Shown here: positions 1-11,792 of the stretch, piece by piece | Layout of the letters: the number at the start of each line of letters is the position of its first letter | How positions within the stretch are numbered: the stretch's first letter is position 1 | DNA from: Mortierella sp. BCC40632 | Taxonomy: Eukaryota; Mortierellomycota; Mortierellomycetes; Mortierellales; Mortierellaceae | Assembly: GCA_011634665.1 (NCBI GenBank) | Contig: WAEK01000006.1 | Location: 1,992,501 to 2,056,500, forward strand | DNA length: 64,000 nt | Direction: 5' to 3' | Made by a program: the position numbers and the translations under genes | The notes under the pieces: generated by a model | The model's database searches: none | Told to the model about the DNA's origin: nothing | The model's input: the letters and a program-made list of their open reading frames with translations, nothing else

Positions 1-71
1 TCTCTATTGTTCTCTGTGGGTCTAGGCTCCTGTGGTCACGGTCACACATAGAATTTATCTAATATATCGCA

Positions 72-1196
72 ATGCTTGTAGATTCGGATGAAGAGGACTA
101 CGAGGGCGAGTCCCACGTCTGTCGTGTTCTTCGAGAGCACCGGAGCAAGAAAGACGAGATGGTCATTCAAGAGCGCATTGCTTTACTTGAGAAAAGAATA
201 GCACCTCCTTCAGCTCACCCTCAGCTTCATCTTGAGTCTAGCGAGCAGGACGTCCGACCTTCAATTGAGGAGCAAGGCAATAACAACAGCAATAACGGCG
301 GTGTCAACACTAACGACAACAACAACGACCGCGCTAGCGTTGACAGTAGTACCCTCGGAAGTGGATCGAGCGCCGGTCCTGCACCAATGAGGAATCACTT
401 TCTAGCTAGAGTGGCTACAGCCAGGAGAAATGGAGGTCAACTGTTGAACGAGACCCACGAAGAGAGACCAGACCCGACAGTGGACTATTACGCTCTGTCC
501 CTCCGGTCGCGAGGGATTTCGGATGAGACAAGCACGAGTGCTTCAGCCGAGAGTGTCTCTAGTCCTGGAAGAATAACTAGTCGCAGGGAAAGGGGGCATC
601 GGTCGTCTCGCTCTGAGGGGTGTATCAACATTGAGAGTATGTTAAACGATGACCCATCCGTACTTGGACGTTCTGCCACAACTGCAAGGGTCAAAAAGAC
701 AAGGCCCTCGGTAGCTCCAACCACAAAAGGGTCACCAAGGCCCTTTGGAAATAGAATGCGCACTTCGAGCGACGTGAGTCGCGATGAGGCGTTGAGCCGA
801 TTGGAGGGCAAGCGCGGAATGGATTCATTCGTGGCTCAGGTTGGGTTCTTGGGCAGCACAAGAGCTCGTTCTCCCCACCGAAATGCCATCCAGGGAAACC
901 ATTCGACACGGTCTGGCAATGACCACAGAACCGGCGAAAAGCCTGAGAACTTTTTTTCAGAACGCCATGGCGACGAAAACGGAGAATCTCTACCTCCACC
1001 GCCTCTACCCTTGTCTGGGAGGAGTCAGCGACAGAACCGTCCATTACCACCTCTTCCGCCACAGGAACCAGACAGGTTGGCAGAAATCAACGAGTCCTGG
1101 GATCGAGTAAGACCGCTTGTAAATAGAAGTACCACTAAGACCAGAGCTAACACAGAAGAGTCGCGAAGTCATATAGGTCGTCGTATTCAAAAATGA
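72..1196 (+). CDS. Disordered protein of unknown function, probably the last exon of a longer gene
   Basis: I do not recognise this protein. The open frame gives 374 residues. It starts with an acidic stretch (DSDEEDYEGE) and a short basic/charged helix-like segment (residues 15-45), followed by low-complexity sequence rich in Ser, Asn, Arg and Pro, including PPPPLPL and PLPPLPP proline runs near residues 310-330 that could bind SH3 domains. The apparent start codon is doubtful. A CTAAT branch-point-like sequence at 58-62 and a TTGTAG at 75-80 look like the 3' end of an intron, so the true coding exon may begin at about 81 with earlier exons outside the window. It is followed, 230 bp on, by another plus-strand gene. 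No enzyme motif is visible. Confidence 0.5.
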   Translation: MLVDSDEEDYEGESHVCRVLREHRSKKDEMVIQERIALLEKRIAPPSAHPQLHLESSEQDVRPSIEEQGNNNSNNGGVNTNDNNNDRASVDSSTLGSGSSAGPAPMRNHFLARVATARRNGGQLLNETHEERPDPTVDYYALSLRSRGISDETSTSASAESVSSPGRITSRRERGHRSSRSEGCINIESMLNDDPSVLGRSATTARVKKTRPSVAPTTKGSPRPFGNRMRTSSDVSRDEALSRLEGKRGMDSFVAQVGFLGSTRARSPHRNAIQGNHSTRSGNDHRTGEKPENFFSERHGDENGESLPPPPLPLSGRSQRQNRPLPPLPPQEPDRLAEINESWDRVRPLVNRSTTKTRANTEESRSHIGRRIQK

Positions 1197-1427
1197 CAAA
1201 ATAAACGTCTTTGTCCAACTCACAGGGCATCACGGGATGTTATCGTGATTCCATTGTGGGGGTTCGACGCGTTTTCGCTCTTTGCCAATGAATACATGAA
1301 GGCCTCTCCCCGAGAATACTGGCTGTATAAATACGTCCCTTAGCTTCTCTACCTTTGTTTTTTGTTTTTGTTTTTGTTTTTGATAACTTGACATTATTTC
1401 CCTATTGACATCTTTAAGTTTCTCAGT

Positions 1428-3344
1428 ATGCAACAACTCGACGAAGTACACTCTGGCCGGAACGATCTAATCCAGACTAGTTATAATACATCGTTACCAC
1501 CACCCTTGGGCGTGGACCCACCTTTCCAGCCCGAGAACCAGAGACAACACTTTCAACAACAGTACGAGGCTCAGAAGCCTGAGGCATCGGTGATGAGAGC
1601 AGGAGCTCCCTTGGGAGGCGATCAACTCCAGAGAAGTGAGTACCAGATTGCGGACGAGTCGATCGGCGGCACGGCGCAACCTTTCGATAAGGGGAGGATC
1701 GAAGAAGCCAAAGAGCACCTTGTCGAGGCCATGAAAGGCATCCCCCTCGAGAGACCCAAGCGCTCCGAAACCAAGAACAATAACAAAGACCATCTGGAAG
1801 TAAGCTGACCCACTGGGCGCATGCTGACGGTGTCTGTGCCTCGAATCCCGTGTTTCGCATTATCGTCACGTCTCTAGGCAGCTACATTTTTCACGCTTCA
1901 TAAACATCACTAATCGTTCGTCTGCTTTGTGTTCCAGGATGAGGCTTCAACGGACACGGCGAGGTACAACTCGACAGAGGCACCAAACGCAGCCGCTGCG
2001 TCGCCAATTGCCCTGCCACACGGACACATATCCACGGGGCTATTCGGCAGCGGCAAGGTTGATGAGCACGGTGCACTGAACAAAGGCTCGAATGCTGCCA
2101 ATACCAGCTCGGAGCATCTGCCAGCAGATTACTCCAGAGACCACATGGTCCACTCTGTCGAGCATGAAGTAGCCAAGGGCGATCACATGCCTGCCTCCAT
2201 GAAGGGCCAACCTGTTTCGACACCTGCGGTCATGGGGGCGATCTCTGCTACTTTCCCCGCCCCTCCAATGAACGATACTGTGATTTCAACCACAGATCTT
2301 CCTCCAACGGCGCCTGGCCAGGCCATCCCGGAAGGAGAGCAACACGTTGCCAAAGAGGAAGGAGAGCGCCGCACCTTCTTACCTGGATTCCATTTTAAGA
2401 CAAGGCGTCTCTCCGCGAACAAGACTCCCGAGACTGAGCATAGGGATGGGAAACAGACAGTCGCCGTTGGACCGGTCGACACAACTACCACGGAGGCAAC
2501 CAAGACAGTGGGGGAGGAACACCACAGCCTGGCGGAGAAATTCAAGAACGTGTTTCGTAGGCGAGGCTCAGCGGATAAAGCCAAGGACAATCTCGCTGGG
2601 ACTAGCGAGCCACATAGCCCAACCAAATCCGGAGTTCACCCCAGTGGCAGTAAGGATGCAGCCGCTGCTGCTACGTCCACGACCACGGCCTCTACTAATC
2701 CTTTCCCAGCTGACCCCACTTCCAAAGGAGACCAGTCCAAAGGCTTGAGCAAGGGACAACACATGACGATGGACAACAGCGGAGATGGTCCTAGTGGCCG
2801 TGGTATTGATAACCCAATGGTCGACCTTCATGCAGCACCAGGCATCCCTGCGACCAAGGTGGATGTTCAACCCACAACCACGTTTAATAATGGCCACAAC
2901 AGTGCTATGTCTCCTCGTACAAACACGAACGAGTCAGTAACAGCGCCTCCACCTGGTCGACGGCCCTCTCTGGCAGAAAAGATTGTAGCTCCAGTTGTTG
3001 GAGCTGCTACTTACCTCGGTCACAAGGCAACGACGGCCAAGGAGGCTGTCAAGGGATCTTTTCAAGGTGGTTCAAGTGCGGGTAAGGAAGGAAACCTTGC
3101 CAAAGGGGCCACTGCCGATGCTGCACAGAGTCCTACTACAGGGATAAACGCAGGGCCATCTCTCAAGGACAAGATTTCTGCACCTGTTTCCGGGGCAGGC
3201 ACGACTCTTGGAGCAGAAGGGTTGGAGGGGTACAAAGCAGAAAGAGAGACACCTCAAGACAGCAGGACCTATCCAACCACCAATGACAATCCAGTGTTGG
3301 TTGATACAACTGCTCGAACAGATCTTGATCAAAATGGAGCGTAA
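1428..3344 (+). CDS. Two-exon disordered protein with repeated SLxxKI-APV motifs
   Basis: Unrecognised. Exons 1428-1799 and 1938-3344 join in phase 0 across a GT-AG intron, giving about 592 residues. The first exon is Gln-rich. The second is hydrophilic and low in complexity (Thr, Ala, Gly, Pro, Lys). Two related motifs stand out in the C-terminal third: PSLAEKIVAPVVGAATYLG and PSLKDKISAPVSGAGTTLG, each followed by charged sequence. A looser relative, SLAEKFKNVFRRRGS, lies in the middle. Such amphipathic Lys/Ala/Gly repeats in a disordered chain resemble stress-protective LEA-like or membrane-associating proteins, but this is only an analogy. There is no signal peptide or membrane span. A run of TTTTTG repeats at 1356-1383 lies in the 5' region. 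Confidence 0.65.
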
Positions 3345-4270
3345 CTAAAGAGCCAAGATCCTTCAAGCACCTTCAAACACCCACCCGTACTCTGCTGGGA
3401 CGAGTGCCATAGAAGGTGGCTCTATCAGAGAAACAACACGGTAAATTGCCTTTATAACAACAATTAGCTTCCATAATTTATCAGACTAGCGTTGGGAGTA
3501 TGAACTGAGATTATATTCAAGAAGAAATGCTGTAAAAGCCATAGTAGTTTGTTGCAAATACACAAGATCACGTTGCCAGTAGTGTTTCCAATCTAGACGA
3601 TGAATCATAGGCTCGTGGTACTCAATAGATAAGCAACCTTTGGCAATAATATCCTTATCAGCAGTGAGGTAGTCAACGATAAGGTCAAGGGTTCATTAAC
3701 CCAGAAGCAAAGACAGGACTAGATTGATTGGAGCACGACCCTGTGGCATGAGAATCCATATGTTGTCAAGGTAGCATTCTCTATGACGTTTATGTTTTGG
3801 ATGACTAGCTGAACAAGCGTTGATCTCCTTCGTATTATTGCTCATTGTCTTAAAGGACACATTTCACTAACTCCCTCCACAATTCCAACGGGAAGATCTT
3901 CACAAAGTCTTTGACTGTTTGACAGCCTCGACTCTCCTGACGTTTGGACAATCGGCCAATATTAGATCCATGTTGCATTGAAGTCAAAGCAAATAAAAAC
4001 TCAGCGCTCGACCACCGCACGCGGTCAGCCTGGCCAACCTTCAAAGAAAAGTTTGTCGGTCTCTCTCACACCGTCACTTTCTCCAAGCTACCAGCCCTGT
4101 CCCCTCTCCCCCGCTCTGGTCAGTGGGTTGACACATGAGCTGATGCGCCACTAAAAGCCTTTTAACTTGGAGGGTACTCCGAGCTAAGATGTAATCTCAC
4201 TTCCATCCATCCTAAAGTTGAGTTCATTTGTAGTAGAAATTTATATATATAAAAAAAAAAAAAAAAAGGA
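3345..4270. other. Intergenic region, no gene seen
   Basis: About 930 bp between the disordered-protein gene and the outer edge of the RPB1 inverted repeat. Open frames here are short and lack splice context. It ends in an A-run (about 4252-4267) directly beside the repeat edge. Confidence 0.6.
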
Positions 4271-7200
4271 TGCTTGCCGCTTCTTCTGCTACCTCTGCTT
4301 CTGTTTCTTCTGTTTCTTCTTCTTCGACTTCTTCGGCTTCATTTTCTTGGATGTCATCTTTCTCTTGTTCTTTGCTCTATTCACACAGTATTCTTCAGAG
4401 ACTCGGTCTGATGACTCGGTCTCCACCTTGTTACTCTTCATCGTCCGAGTATCGATTGCCAGATCCAGGTGCGTTCTGTCGTGGCGTAGTTGATCCATTG
4501 CTGCCACTGCCTCCGGCTCCGCCTCCAGGACTGTACATCGATCCTGGTCGTCCTGGTGTCGCTGCTCCACTGTTCGCTCCTCCTGCTCCTCCATATCCCA
4601 TCGGTGAGAACGATGGTGTCGCTGAACTGTAGCTCGGACTATAGCTTGGGCTCGCCGGCGAGTACGAAGGGCTCGTTGGCGAATAGCTTGGAGATGTCGG
4701 CGAGTACGATGGCGATGTTGGCGAGTACGATGGGCTCGTAGGTAGGTGAGTAGCTCGGAGACGTAGGCGAGTACGATGGGCTTGTCGGCGAGTACGATGG
4801 CGAGGTGGGAGAGTACGATGGCGATGTCGGCGAGTACGAAGGGCTTGTCGGCGAGTAGCTCGGAGACGTGGGCGAGTACGACGGCGACGTCGGAGAATAG
4901 CTCGGACTCGTAGGTGAGTACGATGGAGATGTGGGGGAGTACGATGGAGATGTGGGAGAGTACGCTGGAGACGTCGCTCCATATCCATGGCTCGTCGGCG
5001 AGTACGATGGCGACGTTGGCGAATATGATGGCGACGTTGGAGAGTACGAAGGGCTCGTAGGCGAATACGATGGAGACGTCGGTGAGTAAGAGGGCGACGT
5101 GGGAGAGTACGATGGCGATGTAGGAGAGTACGATGGGCTCGTTGGCGAGTACGAAGGGCTCGTTGGCGAGTAGTTGGGCGATGTAGGACTGTAGCTCGGC
5201 GACGTCGGACTGTATCCAGGACTTGTCGCATACATCGGAGAGCTAGGCGAGTATCCAGGCGATGCTGGAGAGTACCCAGGGCTCGTCGCCCCAAATGGAC
5301 TCGATGCATCCCACGATCCTGCTCCCATCGGAGAGCTCGCTCCAGAGTTGCCCATCGGCGAGAACACCGCATCCATCGGCGATCCAGGATGCGAAAAGTC
5401 CACATACATCGGCGATCGTGAATCGTACGGCGTCATCGACGATGCCATACCCTCGCCTCCCATGCCTCCCATCGCTCCCATTCCCATTCCCATTCCCATT
5501 CCCGGTCGTGGTCCCTCCACAACCGTACTCAACAGCTTCTCATCCAGCATCAGGTCAAACTCGCCAGTACCAAGAGGCGCCAGCTGGCCCAACATAATGT
5601 TCTCTGCCACTCCTCGGCAATCATCAAGCTCTCCAACCGCCGCTGCCTCCATCAAAATCTCCACCGTCTCCTCAAACGAGCACCGCATCAACGCTCCCGT
5701 CTCCGCTCGGTTGATACCGTGTCGAGTAATCGCCATCAAGTGGCCTCGGTGCGTCATCACATCACACAGCAACGACAAGTGTCGGTAGTTGACATACGAA
5801 CCGTCAAACTCAATCACCCCGCGAAGCTCCTTCAAAAGCGCCTGACGTGCCGCCTCAATACCAAGAACCTGCATCACCTCCCCGCAGTTGTTCGAGTATG
5901 TCCGCGACGCATCCACATCCTCCTCGCACATCACCGCCTTCAAGTTCGATCCGCTCGTTTCCAGGTACCACTCCATCTGCGATCCAAACGTGCCGTCCGA
6001 CTTGATAAACGTCCGCTTCTTCTCCACCATGTACACTCGAGAAATGTTCTTGATGCCTCGCAGGCTAATCGAGCTCAGCAAGCTGTTCTCAATCTTCTTC
6101 AGGAACACATCCTCCTCCTCCTGAACCTCAAGTTCCTTGTCCGCTGCCTCCTCACTAATAATTCTGCATCGGATAATCAGCTTCTCCGCGTTATCGTCAG
6201 AGCAAATACACAGCAAGTCTCGCTGGAAATCCTCAGAGATCTTGTTCGACACATCTGCCATCGTCAATTTCTTGTCCAGCATCATCTTGCGGTTCAACTC
6301 AATACGAAGCAGCCATGGCGACGTTCGTGCAAGGTTCAGCTCGTCATCCGGCATCGCATAGTACGCCGTCACAAAGTCCTGATCCTCCTCAATCAGCGTG
6401 TTCTCCGGATCGGGGTCATAGTGAATCTCTGTCGCAGACGTCACCTTCCGCAAATTGGTATACTCCAGTGCCACCTGAACCTGTTTCGCTCGCTCCATGT
6501 TGCGTGCACAGTCCGGCGTCAGGTACACATTCAACGACGGCGTCTTGATGTTCGTCGCCACGTTGATAATCTCCTTCAGACGAGGCACTCCCAGCGTAAC
6601 GTTCTTGGACGACACTCCTGCATAATGGAACGTGTTCAGCGTCATCTGCGTCGCCGGCTCTCCAATCGACTGTGCCGCCACCGTGCCAACCATCTCTCCC
6701 GGATTCACCAAAGAGTGAGCAAACCGCGATCCAATCTCTCCCACAACCCAATCAAACGCCTCTCGTGTCAAATGGAACTCCTCAATCACTCGACGAACCG
6801 CAAGCGTCGATCGGATCAGCATCTTGAACAGCAACGTCGCATTATCCTGCGCCTCAATGCTAATCCGGTCAGTGCCACGCACAACCATCAACTGCTTCTC
6901 CAGGTTCTTGACACTCTCCAGAACATGTCGAGGGTCCAGATCGCTTGGTCGCTTGTGGTCCACATGGAACATCTGCTTCGAGTTCCAGATATACCGCTTA
7001 ATGTTCGTCGGCATCGGCCATCCATCATCTCCCTCCGTGAAAATATAGTTCCGGAGCAAATGACGGTCCGTCTCCAGCTGCTTAAACTCTTGCTCCAAAA
7101 GAGTCTGCAAATCTGGCTCTCCACGCTTCGACGCCTCCACATCCGCCTCCTCAATCGACTTTAGCACAGAGTAATCCAGAGCTCCCGCCTTGAATCCCTT

Positions 7201-10200
7201 GTTCTTGTCCGTCAAATCCACGTGGAACTTCTTCTCAAACTGTGTATTCGACATCTTGACCGTATCCAATCGCTGCTTCTCCACAAAACAGGCATCCATT
7301 CCATCCTCGCCATAACAGAACTGAATCACATGTCCCAGCGAGTTGCGCACCGTGCCATCGTACTTGACCATCACATCCTCCAGTGCCTTCACCAGACGAC
7401 GCTGGATATATCCCGTCTCTGCAGTCTTGACAGCCGTATCAATCAATCCCTCACGTCCTCCCATCGCGTGGAAGAAAAACTCTTGAGGCGTCAGTCCTCG
7501 CAGGTACGAGTTCTCCACAAATCCTCGACTCTCTGGTGAATGGTCATCTTTCGTAAAATGTGGCAATGTCCGGTACTTGAATCCGAACGGAATACGCTTA
7601 CCCTCCACGTTCTGTTGACCCACACACGCCGTCATCTGCGACACGTTAATAAACGATCCCTTCGATCCTGAAATAACCATCTGCTTCACGTTATTGTCCT
7701 CTCGCAAACTCTGCTGTGCCATCTTGCCTGCATCGTCTCGAGCCGTATTCAGCGCCCTGTTCACAAGTGACTCAAACGTCTCCCGAAGTGTCATACCAGG
7801 CTTGCACTCCAGCTTGTCCTGCTGTGCCTGGATAATCAAATCACTCACATTGTTCGTCGCATTGTTGATGATCGATGAAATCCCCAGAACCGTGTTCCTG
7901 TCTGCCACCGTGTCTCCAATACCAATACTGAATCCATGCTGAAGCAACCAATAGTTCACCACCGTCTGGCATCCATTGAAAAATGTCTTGGCCACCTCTG
8001 GTCCGTGCTGGTTCATAATAACGTGGATCAACCCTCCTCCAGACGTACCCACCGTCTTCTTGCACACAATACCGCAAATCAACTCTCCGTTCTCAACAAT
8101 CACCTTGGTGTCTCCTGGTGAAATGTCGCTCTCCTCATTATCCGGATGCGTCGAGTGGAAGGTCACACAGTTGATGCCCTTGGGAATAATCATACTCACC
8201 AACTGCTTTCCCGTCCACAACGGCTTTGGCTTCAGAATCGCCGGCGTTGGCAAGAATCCCTCCCATCCTGGCACCCACATCACCAAGTTCATCACCATCT
8301 CCTTTGACAGGAAACAGTCGCGCTTTGTAAACTTGCGGATTCCACACAGCGTATCCTGCACAATACCCATTACAGGCTTGTTCGACTGTGGTGATACAAT
8401 CTGTCGCGGAACCATACAGATCTGCGTAATCTCTGCTCGTGTCTCTACCGACTGAGGAACGTGCAAGTTCATCTCGTCTCCGTCGAAATCCGCATTGTAT
8501 GGCGATGTCACAGAGAGATTGAGTCGGAAAGTCGAGTATGGCATCACTCGGATTCGGTGCCCCATCATCGACATCTTGTGTAGTGAAGGCTGTCGGTTGA
8601 AAATAACAACATCGCCATCATTGATATGGCGCTCAACCTTCCATCCCAGCTGCAGTGGCACCTCTCGCTTGTTCCATCTCAGATCAATACGCTGTCCATC
8701 GTCTCGGATAACATACACTGCTCCCGGGTGCTCCGTGGGTCCATTCCGTACAAGCTCCTGCAGCTTGTCAATGTTATATGGCGTCACCAGCTCTGGGTAC
8801 GTGAGCGTCCTTGCAATACTGCGTGGCACTCCGACCTCGTCAATCGAGAGATTGGGATCTCCTGTAATGACTGTACGTGCCGAGAAATCAACACGCTTTC
8901 CCATCAAGTTTCCACGCAGACGACCCTCCTTTCCCTTCAGACGCGCTCGGATCGACTTGAGCTATAGTGGTGGCGAAATGGTGGTGGCGAAATGATGGTG
9001 GCGAAATGGTGATGGCGAAATGGTAGTAGCAAGATAGGAAACAGAAAAGAAGAAAAGTTGTTGAGGAAGAAAGAAAAAGCCAATGTTAATCACAGCGAGA
9101 GTAGACAATCATAGACAACATTAAATCATTGAAAAGCAACAGTGGACTATTGCAGGGCCATCTTGGTCTGTTGTGGCCCACACTGGTCCTCCCCTCCCCT
9201 CCCCTTCTCTCCTCACTCACAGGTCGTCCGTTCTTGTGTGCTGCAGCTGGTTGACCTGCAATATCATTGTCCATATATGTCGCAACATGGTACTGGAGGA
9301 GCTGTTCGTGCTGTTGAATCAAATGTCCTGGCGTTCCATCCTGTGCACATCGATACACATCTGCATTCGTCTTGATAATCGCAAACAGCTTGTGTGTCAA
9401 GTCATCCTCTCCTGTGCTCGATCCGTCCATCTGAATACTCGGACGCACCGCCAGTGGAGGCACGGGAAGCACCGTCATAATCATCCATTCCGGTCGAGCA
9501 AACTCAGGCGACAAACCCATTGCCTCAATATCTTCGGTCGAAATGCGCTTCAAGATATGGTATGCATCACTGGGAGTCAATGTCCTCTTGCCTTCAGGTT
9601 GAGAATCCTACGAATGACCAAGTCCAACAAGGACCAAGGCCGCAGAGAGAGAAAGAAAGAAGGGGAAAACACGAGAACATACAAAAAAAAAGTACATAAA
9701 AGCACGCAATAGCACACAATATGAAAACTCGGTTAGTATCCAAACTTTCTCTCAGTCTCTCTCCTTCTCATCTTGTTTCCTCACAACACATTATCGCCTT
9801 ACATCGTTTGCATTAGCCTTGAAATTAATGCTCAGCCCAAGACCCTCCTTGCGAAAGATTGGCTGGCGGTGGCCGCATCCTCCGTGTGATTTCTTCTTGG
9901 GGATTGGGAGTCCATTCTCATCAATCTCCGCTTCGTCACCCATTGCTCCCTCAATATCATCGCCTCCCTCACACACCATCTTGGTCTTGGCCAACTCCCA
10001 CACAGCCTTCAGTCGCACTTTGGGGTCCCGGATCCTGCGTGCTCGCACAAACTTGCTGTTATTCTATGATTTTTTTTTTTTTTTTTTTTTTTTTGCAGCC
10101 ATTCGCAATGAGACATGAAGATAGACAGAGAGAGACGGGGGGAGATAGAGAGGATCAGAAACGTCAATCAGGCCTCGAGTCCGAGAATAACAATATCAAT

Positions 10201-11495
10201 ACATCTTCTTCGACTCTGCTTCCATCATCTTCCTCCACTTACATCGTCCACCTTGAGCTTCGAGCACGAGAAACAGACACATTCAAGAATCTTTTTCACT
10301 TTGGTCAGGAAACCTATCAGAATCAAGTTCAGTTAGGTAATCGTGTAAGCTCGGCTTTTGACCTTGCATCTCCTAGTCCCCCCTTCGTCTCTCTCTCTCT
10401 TTTTCTCTCTTTCTCTCCTTCTCTCTCCTTCTCTCTCTCTCTCTTTCTCTCTTTCTCTCTTTCTCTCTCCTTCTCTCTCTTTCCTTTGTTCTATCACTAC
10501 CACCACCACTACCACCACCACTAAATTCATCCGCAACTCCCAGCTACATGGTACAACTAACCCCCCTCCTCATCACTACCACCACCACCTCCACTGCCTA
10601 ACCACAATCATGAATCATGGATCATTCTAATTCTTTACCATTGAGGTACACAGGCTTGGCTAGTTCAATATGTCCAAAATGTCCTGGACATTCAGCCATG
10701 CCCTCAGAACAGGTCTGACATTTGAAGTTGCGGTTGATCGTTCCCATCCTTGGGTCATGGAGACCTCCGATCTTGGGTCGTTTCGTGCCTTCGTCAATCA
10801 GCTCTGCGTGCTCGATCTTGGCTACTGACATGTTTTTCTGTAATGATGTTTCCACCACCACCCCGCACCCGCAGAGAAAGAAAGGAGCGAGAAGGAGGGC
10901 AGAGGATAAGGAAAATATAGGGAAAGAAGTTTGATCCATGTGTTCAGCCATACAGCTCAAAAGCAATTTTTTCTTTCTTTCTTTCTTTCTTTTTCTTTTC
11001 TTTTTTTCCTGCTCTGATTCTATCCACAGGTCCCAGTAGCACCAATAAAGAAAATAAAGACAAAAGAAGGAGTTGCAGCTGCACAATCACTCCATATAGA
11101 GTAAGGGGCGATGTGAAAAGGCCATTGTTCGAGTGACAGAGATGCAGTGGATAGCAGTGGATAGCAGTGGCAATCACCCATTGATAACCCAAATGCCAAG
11201 CGTCCAAGCGAGAAAAAGCGAGAAAGAAAGCGAGAAAGAGATTGTAGCCGCTTTATCAAAGACAAGGCTACTACCATCTTTTCACCCATGCTTATCACTA
11301 ACAGGCCGCGATGGAGTTGCATTTCGTGTGAACAGGGAGTCAAGGAGACAATGGAAGGGCACGTACGATTTCCTCGGGTGAGAGAATACCAAACTGGACG
11401 CAGTCAACGCGCCGCAGAGGTGCGGACGAGTATGCGAATCTGCTGGCACTCATGCTCGATGCTCACGACTCAAGAGAGGGAAGATAGAGGGGAGA
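4271..11495. repeat. Inverted-repeat arm A (whole RPB1 gene)
   Basis: This stretch is repeated in inverse orientation at 19035-26238. The outer edge is sharp: from 4271 inward the sequence matches the reverse complement of 26238 inward, while bases outside differ. The inner edge lies about 40 bp upstream of the RPB1 start codon, where similarity fades after a 5-bp indel. The arm therefore covers the gene from about -40 to about 160 bp past the stop codon. Introns are present in both arms, so this is a DNA-level duplication and not a retrocopy. The arms differ mainly by small indels and homopolymer length, for example the T-run at 10071-10095 in intron 3. Confidence 0.93.
4431..11453 (-). CDS. 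RPB1: RNA polymerase II largest subunit, copy A
   Basis: Catalytic subunit of nuclear RNA polymerase II. Six exons: 11367-11453, 10639-10837, 10243-10313, 9803-10063, 9221-9607 and 4431-8961, with consistent phases. About 1,843 residues are expected. Visible landmarks are the N-terminal [11 protein letters not shown], the clamp zinc site (CQTC and CPGHFGH), the catalytic [16 protein letters not shown] with its three metal-binding Asp, the bridge/trigger region ([21 protein letters not shown], then [11 protein letters not shown]) and a C-terminal domain of about 30 YSPTSPS heptads ending in SDDEE. One degenerate heptad pair ([10 protein letters not shown]) interrupts the array. A 4-bp CTAC duplication near 4738-4745 shifts the frame, so read literally the last five or so heptads are lost and the chain ends at 4639. 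The 340 bp upstream hold a GGTGACGTA element absent from copy B. Confidence 0.95.
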
Positions 11496-11687
11496 ACACG
11501 CGCTGATCACCAGTCGAAATGGAGCAACAAGGCGCAAAATGGCGTGCAGGCAACCCTAGAATTAGGTATCGTGGTGGCTCTGGTAGTCAGCTATGTCGAG
11601 TAAAGGAATGGAAATGGAGAAATTTGCAGAGCAATGATGACAGGAGAGTAGCACGATGGCGTGTGGATGGCGAATGGCTGGCGTTTG

Positions 11688-11709
11688 GCGTCCTAATTAC
11701 GTCACCGAG
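11688..11709 (-). promoter_or_regulatory. CRE-like GGTGACGTA element upstream of RPB1 copy A
   Basis: On the sense (minus) strand the core reads GGTGACGTAATTAGG, 235-256 bp before the RPB1 start codon. It matches 19 of 22 positions with the block 84-105 bp upstream of SF3A1 (38031-38052), and its core GGTGACGTA recurs upstream of SPT6 (32583-32591). TGACGTA is the known binding core of ATF/CREB-type bZIP factors. No copy is seen upstream of RPB1 copy B. Confidence 0.5.
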
Positions 11710-11740
11710 GCGACGCAATCGGGATCCCTACAGCCAAAAC

Positions 11741-11776
11741 GTGACTGACATGTTTGCAAACATGCATATAAGTCAC
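11741..11776. repeat. Long inverted repeat with a perfect 16-bp palindrome
   Basis: The outer arms GTGACT and AGTCAC enclose the perfect palindrome CATGTTTGCAAACATG (11749-11764). It lies 17 bp beyond the XPG-Fanzor stop codon, next to an A-run (T-run on the gene's strand). It could be a transcription end signal, a mobile-element end, a protein-binding site, or part of a structured guide RNA. The sequence alone does not decide. Confidence 0.6.
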
Positions 11777-11792
11777 TAAAAGAAAAAAAAAA

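Larger units (their letters stand above)
11496..11792 (-). promoter_or_regulatory. RPB1 copy A upstream region / 3' flank of the XPG-Fanzor gene
   Basis: About 300 bp separate the XPG-Fanzor stop codon (11793) from the RPB1 copy A arm; both genes read on the minus strand. The interval contains GGTGACGTAATTAGG (minus strand, within 11688-11709) and a long inverted repeat (11741-11776). Because the CRE-like element recurs in front of SF3A1, this is probably the native RPB1 promoter. The same interval is also where a Fanzor guide RNA would be expected, next to the 3' end of the nuclease gene, so the two roles may overlap. Confidence 0.5.

Noticed and set aside
4673..5290. CRISPR-like regular repeats of about 21 bp
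   Set aside because: These are the YSPTSPS heptad codons of the RPB1 CTD, without spacers.
5719..7164. 481-residue frame antisense to RPB1 copy A (and its mirror in copy B)
   Set aside because: It is Arg/His/Leu-rich, has no domain, and is the reverse frame of a highly conserved RPB1 exon.
10380..10500. Ser/Leu/Phe-rich frames over the CT tract in RPB1 intron 2
   Set aside because: Translation of a (CT)n microsatellite; it is intronic in both RPB1 copies.
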